From G963704535 sp963704535 (lineage in GTDB: Bacteria; Chloroflexota; Chloroflexia; Chloroflexales; Roseiflexaceae), in contig OY969916.1 in NCBI GenBank assembly GCA_963704535.1, positions 8,742,001 to 8,806,000 on the forward strand: 64,000 nucleotides of DNA, written 5' to 3'. The notes below the pieces were generated by a model. That model was not told where the DNA came from, made no database searches, and saw only the letters and a list, made by a program, of their open reading frames with translations. This document shows, piece after piece, positions 6,930-15,630 of the stretch. The position numbers and the translations under genes are program-made. Every line of letters begins with the position of its first letter. The first letter of the stretch is position 1.

Positions 6930-7916
6930 CTAAGAGAGCGCCCGGATCAGTCGTCGCGCCAGCCGCGCATACCCGCGCGCAATCGCGAGCTGTGGGTCGT
7001 CCACCACCTCGGCGAACGGGTACACCGCCCGGATCGCCGCGACCTTGATCTCCTGGAGCGCACCACCACCTCCCAGGAGCGCATACTCCAGGTCATTGCC
7101 CTTGCCGTAGTCGGCTTGCAGGCTGTTGACCAGTACTTCGGCATTCTCGATCAGTGGCCGGTCCCAATGGTTCGGCAGCGGCGCGCGGCGTCCGCCCCCC
7201 AGCGTGACAGATTTAGTGCGGATGGCCTGATCAACCTCGTGGAGCGAGAAGTCGCGATCAAAGGCAGCGATCATCTGGTTTTTGATCTGGGTCAGCGCCC
7301 GCGCGGTCCCGGTCGGGTAGGTTCTAAAACTCCCTTTGACCCTCCGGGCTGCATCCAGCTTGCCGGCGTCGTCCGTATGGTGCCCTAAATCGAGCGCCAG
7401 GCCGCGTCCCTCGCGGTAGCGCACATCGCCACTCAGCTCACCATTACTGTCCAGCATCACGCAGAAAGCCAGCGCCTCCTGCTCGGCGATCACCCGCACT
7501 TTGGCGTAGTAGCCGGGCAGCGCATCGCGCAGCCGGGCAAAGAGCTGGTGGCAGAGCCCTTCATCCTCGGCCCAGGAGCCGGGCAGCCCACTCACGCAGA
7601 TCCCGCCTGTGGCTGGGTCGTTCAGCCCCAGCCGCGACCGCGCCGCCAGGGCCAGGGCGGGGATAAAGACTGGATCGGTCAGGCGATCCTGGGTCAGCAA
7701 CACCCGTGGGCTGCCTAATCGCTCGGCGTCCTCGCCGACCCACCAGTGCTTTCCGCCAGCCTGCACCGTATCGGCCGTCGCAATCGCCCCCGCCGATCGG
7801 CGCTCGGCCAAAGCTATCTGCGCTGGGAAGATCAACGGCGGCAGTTCGTTGCCCTCTGGGTCGATCACGATTTTCTTGACAAATCCGTGGCCGTAATTGT
7901 CACCGTGCGCGTACAT
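6930..7916 (-). CDS. ParM/Alp-like actin-family ATPase
   Basis: The 328-residue protein starts after AGAGGAG and has the layout of plasmid and archaeal-type actin-like proteins (ALP_N family). The phosphate-1 region is GDNYGHGFVKKI at residues 5-16. A TFPSQ-like PPLIFPAQIALA segment is at 26-37, and a glycine-rich phosphate-2 loop LLGGGGALQ is near 285. A terminal AIARGYARLARRL helix matches the ANARGF/Y motif of this family. Such proteins form ATP-dependent filaments that push plasmids apart. With ParA/ParB it gives this element two segregation systems. Confidence 0.8.
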   Translation of the reverse strand: MYAHGDNYGHGFVKKIVIDPEGNELPPLIFPAQIALAERRSAGAIATADTVQAGGKHWWVGEDAERLGSPRVLLTQDRLTDPVFIPALALAARSRLGLNDPATGGICVSGLPGSWAEDEGLCHQLFARLRDALPGYYAKVRVIAEQEALAFCVMLDSNGELSGDVRYREGRGLALDLGHHTDDAGKLDAARRVKGSFRTYPTGTARALTQIKNQMIAAFDRDFSLHEVDQAIRTKSVTLGGGRRAPLPNHWDRPLIENAEVLVNSLQADYGKGNDLEYALLGGGGALQEIKVAAIRAVYPFAEVVDDPQLAIARGYARLARRLIRALS

Positions 7917-8143
7917 CGTGGCTCCTCTGCTTGCTTGGCTGCCAGTGGACGACCGGCAGCACCAATCATTCTATCCTTATTCCCAGCCGGCGATCTGGCG
8001 GCTGGACACGCGAACATCACCCGCGAAAGTTCAACGGCGACATCGCCGTTGCTATCATAATCAATGTTCAGAGCGCGCTGATTGCTGTTTTGTGTCGAAA
8101 TGCGCGCATATTTTGGGTGGTGCGCCGGTGCGGCTGCTCAGGG

Positions 8144-8761
8144 CTACAGCCCCACCGCTGTGCAGTCCAGCCACACTTGGGGCTCGTTGCCGGCCTCCTC
8201 GTCGTCGTCGAGCAGCCGCACCCGGCACCGTCCCTGTATCCGCTCGCCGTCGAATATGAGCCGCGTTCCTGCGGCCAGGCGTAGCGCCGTCTCCAGCCAG
8301 GCCGGGTCAGGACGCAGGCCAAACGAAGCGTTCTCCACCTCTAGCGCCAGCACGCGATATCCTTCCGACAACGCCGTCGCGGTGGGTGTCGCCGATGGAG
8401 CTGGCGTCGGTGGCGGCGCCGGCGTCGGCGCCGGCCTGGCCGATGGCATACTCACTTGCACGGCCGGGTCGGTCGGAGTAGCGGGCCTAGTTGGCATGGG
8501 TGGCTCCAGAAGTGGGCCAAGGGAGATCACCACCCCGACCAGCACGACCGCTAGGAGCACCACCACCGGCAACGGCAAATCGTTCCAGCCCCTCGTCCGC
8601 CTGTCAGCCTCCCCATCTCCAGGCGGCCGACCCCTTGATCGCTGGTTCATGCGGTTTCCCTCACCATCATTCACCACGTAGGCGAAGCTGGCTCCAAAGT
8701 GTTGCCAGCCGCTCAGATACCGCTCGAACGCCGCCGCGAGGGCAGGAGAAGGGGGCAACAA
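8144..8761 (-). CDS. Single-pass membrane protein with Pro-rich stalk
   Basis: This 205-residue reading uses a TTG start at 8761 preceded by GGAGG at ideal spacing. An ATG at 8650 with GAGGG is an alternative (168 aa). One membrane segment (LPLPVVVLLAVVLVGVVISL) separates a short polar N-terminus from a proline/alanine/threonine stalk. A globular C-terminal ~85 residues with a beta-rich pattern (ALEVENASFGLR...TRLIFDGERIQGRCRVRLLDDDEE) follows. No family is recognised. It is probably co-transcribed with the gene 18 bp upstream. Confidence 0.65.
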   Translation of the reverse strand: MLPPSPALAAAFERYLSGWQHFGASFAYVVNDGEGNRMNQRSRGRPPGDGEADRRTRGWNDLPLPVVVLLAVVLVGVVISLGPLLEPPMPTRPATPTDPAVQVSMPSARPAPTPAPPPTPAPSATPTATALSEGYRVLALEVENASFGLRPDPAWLETALRLAAGTRLIFDGERIQGRCRVRLLDDDEEAGNEPQVWLDCTAVGL

Positions 8762-8779
8762 CGTTCCCCCCTCCGTTCA

Positions 8780-9577
8780 TCACTCGGCAACGGGAACGGT
8801 GCTGCGCTCCTCACCGGCCGCAATATGCTGCGAGGTCGTCACCGACCAGGCGATCGTCTCGTCGAGCAGCCCCTCAATCAACGCGACCCATTCAGACTTG
8901 ATCCAGTGTGCCCGAATATAGTCTTTGGTGATTGGGGTCGGGATGTTCGCCACGATCGGGGTGATCTCTTTGGTCTGCGCGGAACCCCGCGCCACGTCGG
9001 CGCCAGGGCCGAGCGGGATCGAGCAGGCATAGAAGGGGGGATTAAGCGCGGGTTTCTTGTCGGCGCTGCGGAAGGCGTCGATCGCATCGAGTACGTCATA
9101 CTGCTGCATCAGCGCGGCGGTCAGGTCGCCGGTCAGTGTGCTCTTGGCTGTCACGAGCAGGGGCTCGTAGAAACCAGCGTCAAGCAGCTCGTGTAGGAAG
9201 GCGCGCAGGCGCATTTGTGATTGCTGGCGGCCACCTTCTAGGGTGCGCCAGCCAAATGCGACGCCGAAGCGAGCGGGCGAGTGCTTCATCTCCGCGAGGC
9301 TCTGCACGCCCTCGGCCACGACAAACAGGTTGGCCGTCGAGATGGCCCAATGGGTCACGTAATTCCCAGAGCCATGCTTGATAATCACCTGGGAGAAGCC
9401 GGCCTGGTCCATCGCCTCGTCGAGCGCGGGGCTGCGCCTGGCTTCGCAGAGCCAGCCGCTATACATCTGGCGCTCTCTCGTCGTCAACCCGGTAGACCAT
9501 TGGATCAAGGGATCGGCCACGCGCGGCAGTGGACGTCGTGCCGGGCCACGGCTGAAGGGGCGGTCAGCGTTGCCCAT
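8780..9577 (-). CDS. Hypothetical protein, element-encoded
   Basis: The 265-residue soluble protein has no recognised domain. A compact region of about residues 25-170 (from IQWSTGLTTRERQMYSGWLC to LLVTAKSTLTGDLTAAL) looks like a conserved fold. The middle has FYACSIPLGPGADVARGS and the C-terminus is polar. Its start overlaps the end of the upstream KOW-like gene by 14 bp. The cluster of unknown genes 8144-10878 on one strand behind a regulated promoter resembles the replication or maintenance block of a plasmid or phage. Confidence 0.65.
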   Translation of the reverse strand: MGNADRPFSRGPARRPLPRVADPLIQWSTGLTTRERQMYSGWLCEARRSPALDEAMDQAGFSQVIIKHGSGNYVTHWAISTANLFVVAEGVQSLAEMKHSPARFGVAFGWRTLEGGRQQSQMRLRAFLHELLDAGFYEPLLVTAKSTLTGDLTAALMQQYDVLDAIDAFRSADKKPALNPPFYACSIPLGPGADVARGSAQTKEITPIVANIPTPITKDYIRAHWIKSEWVALIEGLLDETIAWSVTTSQHIAAGEERSTVPVAE

Positions 9578-10031
9578 GTCCGTCTCCTGGCTTTGGCTCG
9601 GTTTGTCGTTTTTGCGGGAGCGCGAGTCGCAGCCGTGTGAGCAGGCGATGCAACTCCGCGTTGTCGCTGTGGTTGCACAGCGTTTCCAGGTAAGCCAGTG
9701 CCTCGGTGGCCGCTACCAGAAGGTCGGGGGCCAGATCCTCGGTAGCAACCGGAAGCCGGTAGTGATGACCTATCAGGACCTCATAGCCGCCCTCGTAGGC
9801 CGCGACAACGTTGCCGCCCAGGCCGGTGTACTCACCGGCTATGATCTCGACTGGCTCTCCGAGCTTGTACATGGTGGCGGCTCCTCGCGGCGTTGTTTGG
9901 CCGACTCTCAAAAATGTGCCATTTTCCATTTTGGGTAACGCTGCTGGCGCCAGTTCTGGCGTATCGTCCACCGGCCACGGCACGAGCGGCGCGCGATTCA
10001 TCGTCATTTCTTCATGCCACCCCTGTCTCAT
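9564..10031 (-). CDS. Small protein with a KOW-like beta motif
   Basis: The reading from 10031 gives 155 residues; ATGs at 10007 and 10001 are also possible and no ribosome site is decisive. The centre (about 55-95) reads LGEPVEIIAGEYTGLGGNVV followed by a short beta hairpin. This is the pattern of a KOW motif as found in NusG, RfaH and ribosomal L24/L26. N- and C-termini are polar. A role in transcription elongation control of the element is possible but unproven. Confidence 0.6.
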   Translation of the reverse strand: MRQGWHEEMTMNRAPLVPWPVDDTPELAPAALPKMENGTFLRVGQTTPRGAATMYKLGEPVEIIAGEYTGLGGNVVAAYEGGYEVLIGHHYRLPVATEDLAPDLLVAATEALAYLETLCNHSDNAELHRLLTRLRLALPQKRQTEPKPGDGHGQR

Positions 10032-10149
10032 ATTTGCACTGTGCGGCCTTGTGCCCGCAGGATCTTGGCATATGCCGGGATGGTGCAGGCCGCCTCATTC
10101 CATCAGCACCTGTACGGGCCGCCAACCAGCTTGGGATTATCCATTCCCA

Positions 10150-10878
10150 TCACACCTCGGCTCGCGAGAGGTCGAACATCTCCTCAATCACTTGCGCGAT
10201 GACGAGCCGCAGATCATTGATCTGGTCGCGCGTGATGTGGAGCTTGTCATGCTGGTCGTCAAGAGCAAGGAGAATCCGCATCGTCAGTGCCAGGGGGAAT
10301 GAGCAGTTGGCAGTAAACTTCACGCGCACCATCTGTGCGAGGGGTCGCTCTGAGAGTTCAAGACCATCAGCGGGAAGCACGGCCTGGACGCGCGGATCGG
10401 AGAGAAGATGTCCCAGGCTGGTATAGATGTGTGTCAGGGTCGCTAGTGTGACCGGGGTTGTGGGGTGTTCCACGCCGCAGATATTCAAATCGATCCCACT
10501 GCCGACCTCATTCACGCCGAACAGGACACAGCCGCTCGCGTAGTCGGTCCAGGCAGATGAGCCAGCGGGTGGTGCGTCGGGGTGCTCATTCTCATCGGTC
10601 CAATGTCGTTTCACGGTTACAGGTGACGCGGCGGCCAGCGGCTCGGCGGTGGGGATACCATTCAAGGCGACCTGAGCGGCCTTCTCAGGGGTGTGGGCGT
10701 CGGAGTAGTAATCGAAGGTGAAGTCCTGGCACTTCTTCTCGGCTTCGCCGTATGTCGCCGCGCTGCCGATGTACTGCTCATCGCCGCCATCGAAGGCGAT
10801 GTAACAATCGTAGTTGTCACCAGCTTTGTTATAGGCGATGCGCTTGGTGAGTTCTGGTATAATCGCGGTGGTAGTCAT
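10150..10878 (-). CDS. Hypothetical protein, first gene of the minus-strand block
   Basis: The 242-residue soluble protein starts after GAGGAC and is transcribed from a recognisable promoter at 10957-10985. The N-terminal part (YNKAGDNYDCYIAFDGGDEQYIGSAATYGEAEKKC) looks like a small beta-sheet unit common in plasmid hypotheticals. The C-terminal helix region has LALDDQHDKLHITRDQINDLRLVIAQVIEEMFDL. No family is assigned. The gap to the next gene downstream is 118 bp. Confidence 0.65.
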   Translation of the reverse strand: MTTTAIIPELTKRIAYNKAGDNYDCYIAFDGGDEQYIGSAATYGEAEKKCQDFTFDYYSDAHTPEKAAQVALNGIPTAEPLAAASPVTVKRHWTDENEHPDAPPAGSSAWTDYASGCVLFGVNEVGSGIDLNICGVEHPTTPVTLATLTHIYTSLGHLLSDPRVQAVLPADGLELSERPLAQMVRVKFTANCSFPLALTMRILLALDDQHDKLHITRDQINDLRLVIAQVIEEMFDLSRAEV

Positions 10879-10950
10879 GGAAGTCCTCTTTCCTGGCTAC
10901 AAGTGGCGGTTGCAGGGATTAGGCCCCCTGTAGCCGCCGCGTTTATTGAC

Positions 10951-11025
10951 AGGCTTATTATAGCCTATTTGGCTATAAAAAACAAGCCTATTACTATTGA
11001 AAATAAAAGCTAGAGAGGCTATAAT
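10951..11025. promoter_or_regulatory. Divergent promoters with repeated AGGCTATAATA boxes
   Basis: Plus strand: TTGAAA (10997-11002), 17-bp spacer, TATAAT (11020-11025), serving the HTH gene at 11066. Minus strand: TTGTTT (10985-10980), 17-bp spacer, TATAAT (10962-10957), serving the gene ending at 10150. The motif AGGCTATAATA or its truncated form occurs about four times, and TAGCC-TATTT-GGCTA (10961-10975) forms an inverted repeat between the two -10 boxes. This is the layout of a two-way switch. Confidence 0.75.
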
Positions 11026-11065
11026 AGTGTCACCACGACAGCCCAAGCAGCCAAAGGGAGGCACT

Positions 11066-11332
11066 ATGTACATCGCACTTCGGCCATACTTGAAGAGTCT
11101 AGACGAGGCCGAAAAAGCCAAACCGGTAGAAGAGCGCCGCCGCGTGCCCTCGATCGAAGAACTGGCCCATGAGATCGGCATCCATCGGGTCACGTTTCGT
11201 AATATCGCCAACGGCAATATTAAGCAGCTCAATCTTGAATTGGGCGGCAAGATCATTTCAACCATGCGACGCTTCGGCTTTCCCATGCAAGAGACTGATC
11301 TTATTCGATATCAGCCTGACGATAATTCTTGA
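11066..11332 (+). CDS. Small HTH regulator (Cro/XRE-like)
   Basis: The 88-residue protein starts at 11066 after GGGAGG. The HTH spans about residues 28-65 (SIEELAHEIGIHRVTFRNIANGNIKQLNLELGGKI), a typical Cro/C1 helix-turn-helix of the XRE type that names its binding site by the second helix. It is divergently transcribed from the minus-strand block and probably represses both promoters at the AGGCTATAATA boxes. Confidence 0.8.
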   Translation: MYIALRPYLKSLDEAEKAKPVEERRRVPSIEELAHEIGIHRVTFRNIANGNIKQLNLELGGKIISTMRRFGFPMQETDLIRYQPDDNS

Positions 11333-11777
11333 TACAGCCTAAGACGGATTATGACACCATCACCATCGGGCGAGGCGGCGTGAGTGCAGCTGATCAGCGG
11401 TGGGGGCGTACTACGTCGCGCCGCATATGAGGCGCCTCATCCCGCACCTGGAGGTGCCCAAATCGCCCGAGCTGGCGAACGCGCAGGGCTCTCTCGCGGT
11501 CGGGCAGCATATTGGGGTGCGGCCTGGGCGCGGCTCAGAGGTACCTGATGGGCAGGCAGAAAGGGGCCGCGAAAAAGCGGCTGGAGCTGACGCAGTTTCG
11601 CGAGGACAGCGCGGCGCTGGCGGAGCTGGAGCGGGAGGCGACGGCACGCGAGGTCTCGGTCCAGCCACATCAATTGCTGTGTGCCTTGTACCCTTGTACA
11701 GCAGTGCTAAAGCCAAGGCTGTTTTGTGCTATACTTAGTTCGGTTTGAGGCTTTAAGAACCGCTTGAGAGGTGAATA
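11333..11777 (+). other. Intergenic stretch, possible coding remnant
   Basis: No confident gene. A short basic frame near 11548-11748 (MGRQKGAAKKRLELTQFRED..., with helical charged content) has a possible GAGG upstream but ends in non-coding-looking sequence. A TATACT at 11730-11735 may be a -10 for the next gene. I regard the stretch as a remnant plus promoter region. Confidence 0.3.
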
Positions 11778-12956
11778 ATGTCCGATGGGTTAAATTTACT
11801 GGAAGAAATTGATGGTCAGTTTCAGTTGCTTGTAGTCCACCGCCGTACGCTCGGACACCTGCTCCAGCAGTCTGGTGTGTTCGGTGTAGGCTTCGTCCCC
11901 GCGCATATAGCTAACGGCATTGTCGATGCCCGCAGCAACATTGTGCGTATCAAGGCAAACCTGCGGGCAAAGGGTCAAATTGTGGATGATGATCCTAATG
12001 ATGAGAGCCCAGTGCAAGGAACAAATCTTAATGTAGTATCATTAAATACTGATTTTAACGATATTTTCTCTCTCCATTTAACAATTATACCAGAGGACCC
12101 AACTTTTATCCAAGGTAGTAAACGTCGGAATTGGGGAAATGTTGTATCTCCACAAGCATTAGTTGTAAATAAAGAAATATACATGAATTTTGTAAATGAA
12201 AGCAATAAGAGAAGCGAAATTGATATAAACAAAATGATCAATAAAATACCCATCTATGAAACGAGTTCGCCATCGCTTGTGGCTACGTTAACTTATGATG
12301 CTGAGAAAGACTCTTCAACCATCATAATTCAAGGATTGGCTCTCGAAGTCTTGTACTATGAGAAAATTGAAGATCCTTTTGTGTTAAAATATAGCGTTGG
12401 AGGTGCGGATGTAGGATGGGTTGGCGGGGAGGCAGTGTATAGTGATAAGAAAAGATTATATCCTATCAAGTGGGAAACAAAATATTCTTATGTCCCAGAA
12501 GAGCGTATTCTGGAAAACTTTTCGATCATCCCAGGAGAAGTTCAAGTATTCAATTTGCATTTTCTGCCAAAAAGCGATGTAGATACTGGGATATATTACA
12601 TGAGAATAGTGTTGAAGGGTATCTATAAAGGCAAAGACTTTTTAATTTCGTCTAATAAGATATTTAGATGCGTTGTTCTTGGAGAAAGTTGGTTTGCTTA
12701 TGAGGGAATAGAAGTCGAAGATGAAGTTGTTGAGAACCTGAGAAGAGGAGCATACATGGATATTAAGGATTTTTTCAGATACTTAAAATCCACAAATCCT
12801 AATAGTGCGATGGAATATGAAACAGAAATCATGTTGGCGGAAAATAATTCTAACGCTAAGAGCACATATTTGAAACTCTTAACTATGGTTCGATCAAATA
12901 ATGAATTTTTTATAGCGTCTAAATATTCGTGGTTATTAAGATTTTTAGGCGAATAA
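11778..12956 (+). CDS. Effector-associated-like N-terminus fused to unknown AT-rich domain
   Basis: The 392-residue protein starts after GAGAGG. Residues about 8-75 (LEEIDGQFQLLVVHRRTLGHLL... to LRAKGQIVDDDPNDE) resemble the small helical domain found at the N-terminus of many Chloroflexota and cyanobacterial conflict-type proteins. There it seems to recruit partners carrying the same domain. From about residue 80 the DNA turns AT-rich and the protein becomes beta-rich, with LHLTIIPEDPTF and YYMRIVLKGIYKGKDFLISSNKIFRCVVLG; the last 80 residues are helical. No catalytic motif is seen. It may be a sensor or adaptor, and the fusion looks chimeric. Confidence 0.6.
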   Translation: MSDGLNLLEEIDGQFQLLVVHRRTLGHLLQQSGVFGVGFVPAHIANGIVDARSNIVRIKANLRAKGQIVDDDPNDESPVQGTNLNVVSLNTDFNDIFSLHLTIIPEDPTFIQGSKRRNWGNVVSPQALVVNKEIYMNFVNESNKRSEIDINKMINKIPIYETSSPSLVATLTYDAEKDSSTIIIQGLALEVLYYEKIEDPFVLKYSVGGADVGWVGGEAVYSDKKRLYPIKWETKYSYVPEERILENFSIIPGEVQVFNLHFLPKSDVDTGIYYMRIVLKGIYKGKDFLISSNKIFRCVVLGESWFAYEGIEVEDEVVENLRRGAYMDIKDFFRYLKSTNPNSAMEYETEIMLAENNSNAKSTYLKLLTMVRSNNEFFIASKYSWLLRFLGE

Positions 12957-13111
12957 AAATATAATTGACTGCTGTGTATTGAGGATGCTGCTGTAAGTCT
13001 CTCAGCAGCCCACGACGCGCCGAACGCCCCGCTCGTGACCGAAGAACTTCGAGCAGGCGATGGCGCAGCAGGGGTCTGACACAGCGTAGCGCCCTCCTAC
13101 GGAGACAGCGT

Positions 13112-13606
13112 ATGTCAATCACCTTGCAAGCGGTTACGGCTGCCAACTGGCGGGCGCTGATTGCACTGCGCGTGTCAGCCGATCAGGCGGCCTGGGTGGC
13201 GCCCAACCATGTTTCGTTGCTGGAAGCGACCTATGGATTTCAGGGCGAGCTGGCCCACCTGATACTGGTGCCCCTAGCTGTGTATGCTGATGATACGCCG
13301 GTCGGACTGGTGCTGTATAACACCGCCCCTGCCTACGATCGCTTCTTCATTATGCGCCTGATGGTTGATCAGAACCAGCAAGGCAAGGGGTATGGACGCG
13401 CCGCGCTTAACCAGCTCCTCGCACTGTTCCGTGCCTATCCACAAGCCAAAGAGGTTGCCATCAGCTATAACATCGATAATCAGCCAGCGAGGCGCCTGTA
13501 TCTGTCGTGTGGTTTCGTAGAACTCGATCCTGATGATGCGGGTGGGGTGGTGATGTGGCAAGCGCTCAATCCCCAGCCATCGCCGTGGACATCGCTCTGG
13601 AAGTAG
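13112..13606 (+). CDS. GNAT-family N-acetyltransferase
   Basis: The 164-residue protein has the GNAT fold: beta strands before and after the acetyl-CoA loop QQGKGYGRAAL (motif A, about residues 89-99) and the NQPARRLYLSCGF motif near 127-139. The layout (MSITLQAVTAANWRALIALRVSADQ) resembles spermidine/polyamine and PaiA-type acetyltransferases. The substrate cannot be read from sequence. It starts after GGAGA. Base composition returns to GC-rich here, unlike the AT-rich gene before it. Confidence 0.85.
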   Translation: MSITLQAVTAANWRALIALRVSADQAAWVAPNHVSLLEATYGFQGELAHLILVPLAVYADDTPVGLVLYNTAPAYDRFFIMRLMVDQNQQGKGYGRAALNQLLALFRAYPQAKEVAISYNIDNQPARRLYLSCGFVELDPDDAGGVVMWQALNPQPSPWTSLWK

Positions 13607-13679
13607 GCTTTCTCTGCCACTGTTCCTCCCTAACGAGCACATAAGGCCCTGCTGCCCCCAATACACCCGCTCCTTCCAA

Positions 13680-13899
13680 TGCGTCCTTGCTACCAGCGCC
13701 ATCCCTGCCGATCTGGCGATCACCTACGACGATATGCACGGTCTGTGGGGCGGCGCCGCGATCACCGTTTGTGGCGACGGCAGTGTGGAGCGCCACACCA
13801 AAGCGCTCGGCGCTCTGGCGGCGCAGTAAGGTGGACCCAATGTCAAGCACAACCTCCTCCCACGCGATCCTGATGCTGCCGCCAAAAGCCGCCAGGTAA
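13680..13899 (+). pseudogene. Degraded gene remnant
   Basis: A frame without a start reads IPADLAITYDDMHGLWGGAA and then a GDGSVERHTK segment, ending at a stop near 13830. Its amino-acid content looks like a genuine protein start region rather than random sequence. A short in-frame tail follows to 13899. No complete gene is present, so this is reported only as a probable relic. Confidence 0.35.
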
Positions 13900-13919
13900 C
13901 TCTCACAGGCGCGGCAACC

Positions 13920-14558
13920 TCACAGAAGCGTTGGTGGCGGGATGATGGCTCGAAAGGGAGTCCCGGCAAAGCCAAGGATGGCCTTGGGATGAACCCGGTA
14001 GGCAAAGCGATCCGACCAGGCGCTGATGCGCATGTCGAGCGGGCGCAACCCCATCCACATGCGGATCGCGACGAATGACCAGCGATCACCCAACCGTCCA
14101 ATACCGGCAGGGATCAGAAACACCGGCAGAATGGAGTTCGTCCTGGGCGCGCACTGGATCGTTGCAATCAACCCGGCAGCGTCAGACACATGCATCCCCT
14201 GCTCATCTGCGGTGAACGTCGCCAGTTCCTTTGGCAATCCCCAGATTTCCCGGCCACCGAGTAGCGATGCGTGGCTGTCCACCCACAAATGTTCTACGAA
14301 GACCCCAATGTGCCGTCCGTAGCGTGCAAGGGTCCCGATCATCAATTCATTATAGCGCAGGGTTCCTTCCCCATAGTAAACGAGGGTGACGACGCGCCAG
14401 GAGCGCAGGATCGGCGTGAGACCAGCCGGCAGGCGCGCGGATGCGGAGACTCGCACTACTCCTGTCCATAACTGCCCAACAAACTGCCAGGGGGCTGGTG
14501 GATATGCTTGTGACGCACGACCGGGGGAAGTCGTCGCAGCGCCATTTTGTTTCAGCAT
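13920..14558 (-). CDS. Acetoacetate-decarboxylase-like protein
   Basis: The 212-residue protein matches the ADC family fold. The segment GGREIWGLPKELATFTADEQ (about 101-120) is the region that surrounds the conserved Glu-x-x-Trp-Gly-x-Pro-Lys motif of this family. ADC-like proteins include true decarboxylases using a Schiff-base lysine and a wider set of enzymes acting on 3-oxo acids or related metabolites. It lies 17 bp downstream of the SDR gene, so the two very probably act on the same substrate. The catalytic lysine of true ADC is not confirmed here. Confidence 0.75.
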   Translation of the reverse strand: MLKQNGAATTSPGRASQAYPPAPWQFVGQLWTGVVRVSASARLPAGLTPILRSWRVVTLVYYGEGTLRYNELMIGTLARYGRHIGVFVEHLWVDSHASLLGGREIWGLPKELATFTADEQGMHVSDAAGLIATIQCAPRTNSILPVFLIPAGIGRLGDRWSFVAIRMWMGLRPLDMRISAWSDRFAYRVHPKAILGFAGTPFRAIIPPPTLL

Positions 14559-14575
14559 TGAGACCTCCTCGACAA

Positions 14576-15484
14576 CTAAAGTTGCTCTCGCCCAGCAGCC
14601 TGCAATTCCTCACGTAGCGCAGAGTGGTCATCGACGACATAGCGCCATCTGACCTGCCCATAATCGCGGCGCGCACTCCCGCCAGCCGCGACCAGCCGAC
14701 GAAACAGGTTAGGCGCGAGAGCGAAGAAGAGATAAAACAGCGGGAGATTACCTGGAACGTTGATAATCGGCCGCCGCTTATGGATGGAGCGCAGCACCGC
14801 ATCCGCAACCTGGGGTGGGGTGACGACGGGCGTGAAATCGACGAGGCGTGGCATCTGCGAGGGAGGCACATGTTTGCGCAGGAAATCGGTGCCCGCGACC
14901 GTGGTCGGGCGGATGAGACCGACGTGGATGGGGGTTTTTTGTAGCTCCATTTGCAACGTTTGGGTGAAGCCATCAATGGCCGCCTTCATTGCCGTGTAGG
15001 CAGCCGCATTCCGCAGAATAACGGCCTGGCTGACGGACGACCCGATAGTGATAATGCTGCCGTACCCGGCGGCCAGCATGTGGGGGAGCACAAATTTCAC
15101 TCCATAGACCATCGCCAGATAGCCCACCTGCATCGTCCGTTCAATGTCCTCAATCGAAAGATCGCTGACCTGCTTCCACCGCAGGAACACAGCATTATTG
15201 ACGAGTATGTCAATACGGTCCCGCAGAGCATGAATGTCGGCAAGCCAGCTTTCAAGCCTACTACGATCCGCCACGTCGCACCAGGAGAGATGGATACGTC
15301 CTCCCCAATTCAGATCGGGGAGTAGAGCTTGCGCCGTTGCGAGATTCTGCTCTGAGATATCGCAAACGTAGACCTCCGCACCGTGGGCAGCACAGGCTTG
15401 TGTGATGGCCCAGCCGATCCCTTGCGCACCGCCGGTAACGACGACGATCTGTCCTGCGAGGAAATCACGCCGATAATGGCGCAT
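14576..15484 (-). CDS. Short-chain dehydrogenase/reductase
   Basis: The start at 15484 is set by AAGGAGG 6 bp upstream (two earlier in-frame ATGs lack spacing). The 302-residue protein has the NAD(P)-binding TGGAQGIG motif (near 15-22), an NNA motif (LVNNAVFL) and the catalytic YxxxK (YTAMKAAID) with the upstream serine (TIGSS). The C-terminal extension ends in a helical tail. SDR enzymes oxidise or reduce hydroxyl or keto groups. With the ADC-like gene it may make or modify a small molecule. Confidence 0.88.
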   Translation of the reverse strand: MRHYRRDFLAGQIVVVTGGAQGIGWAITQACAAHGAEVYVCDISEQNLATAQALLPDLNWGGRIHLSWCDVADRSRLESWLADIHALRDRIDILVNNAVFLRWKQVSDLSIEDIERTMQVGYLAMVYGVKFVLPHMLAAGYGSIITIGSSVSQAVILRNAAAYTAMKAAIDGFTQTLQMELQKTPIHVGLIRPTTVAGTDFLRKHVPPSQMPRLVDFTPVVTPPQVADAVLRSIHKRRPIINVPGNLPLFYLFFALAPNLFRRLVAAGGSARRDYGQVRWRYVVDDHSALREELQAAGREQL

Positions 15485-15630
15485 CAACATCCTCCTTGTG
15501 ATATGTGTCGAATGGATGAGGGATGTGACATACATGTGGTCGTAATTGTCCATGATCACGAGGACCCGCCCACATCCTGGTATTCGTGTACTTTCGGCGA
15601 TGAATGAGTCTGAACAGAGACGTCCAATAA

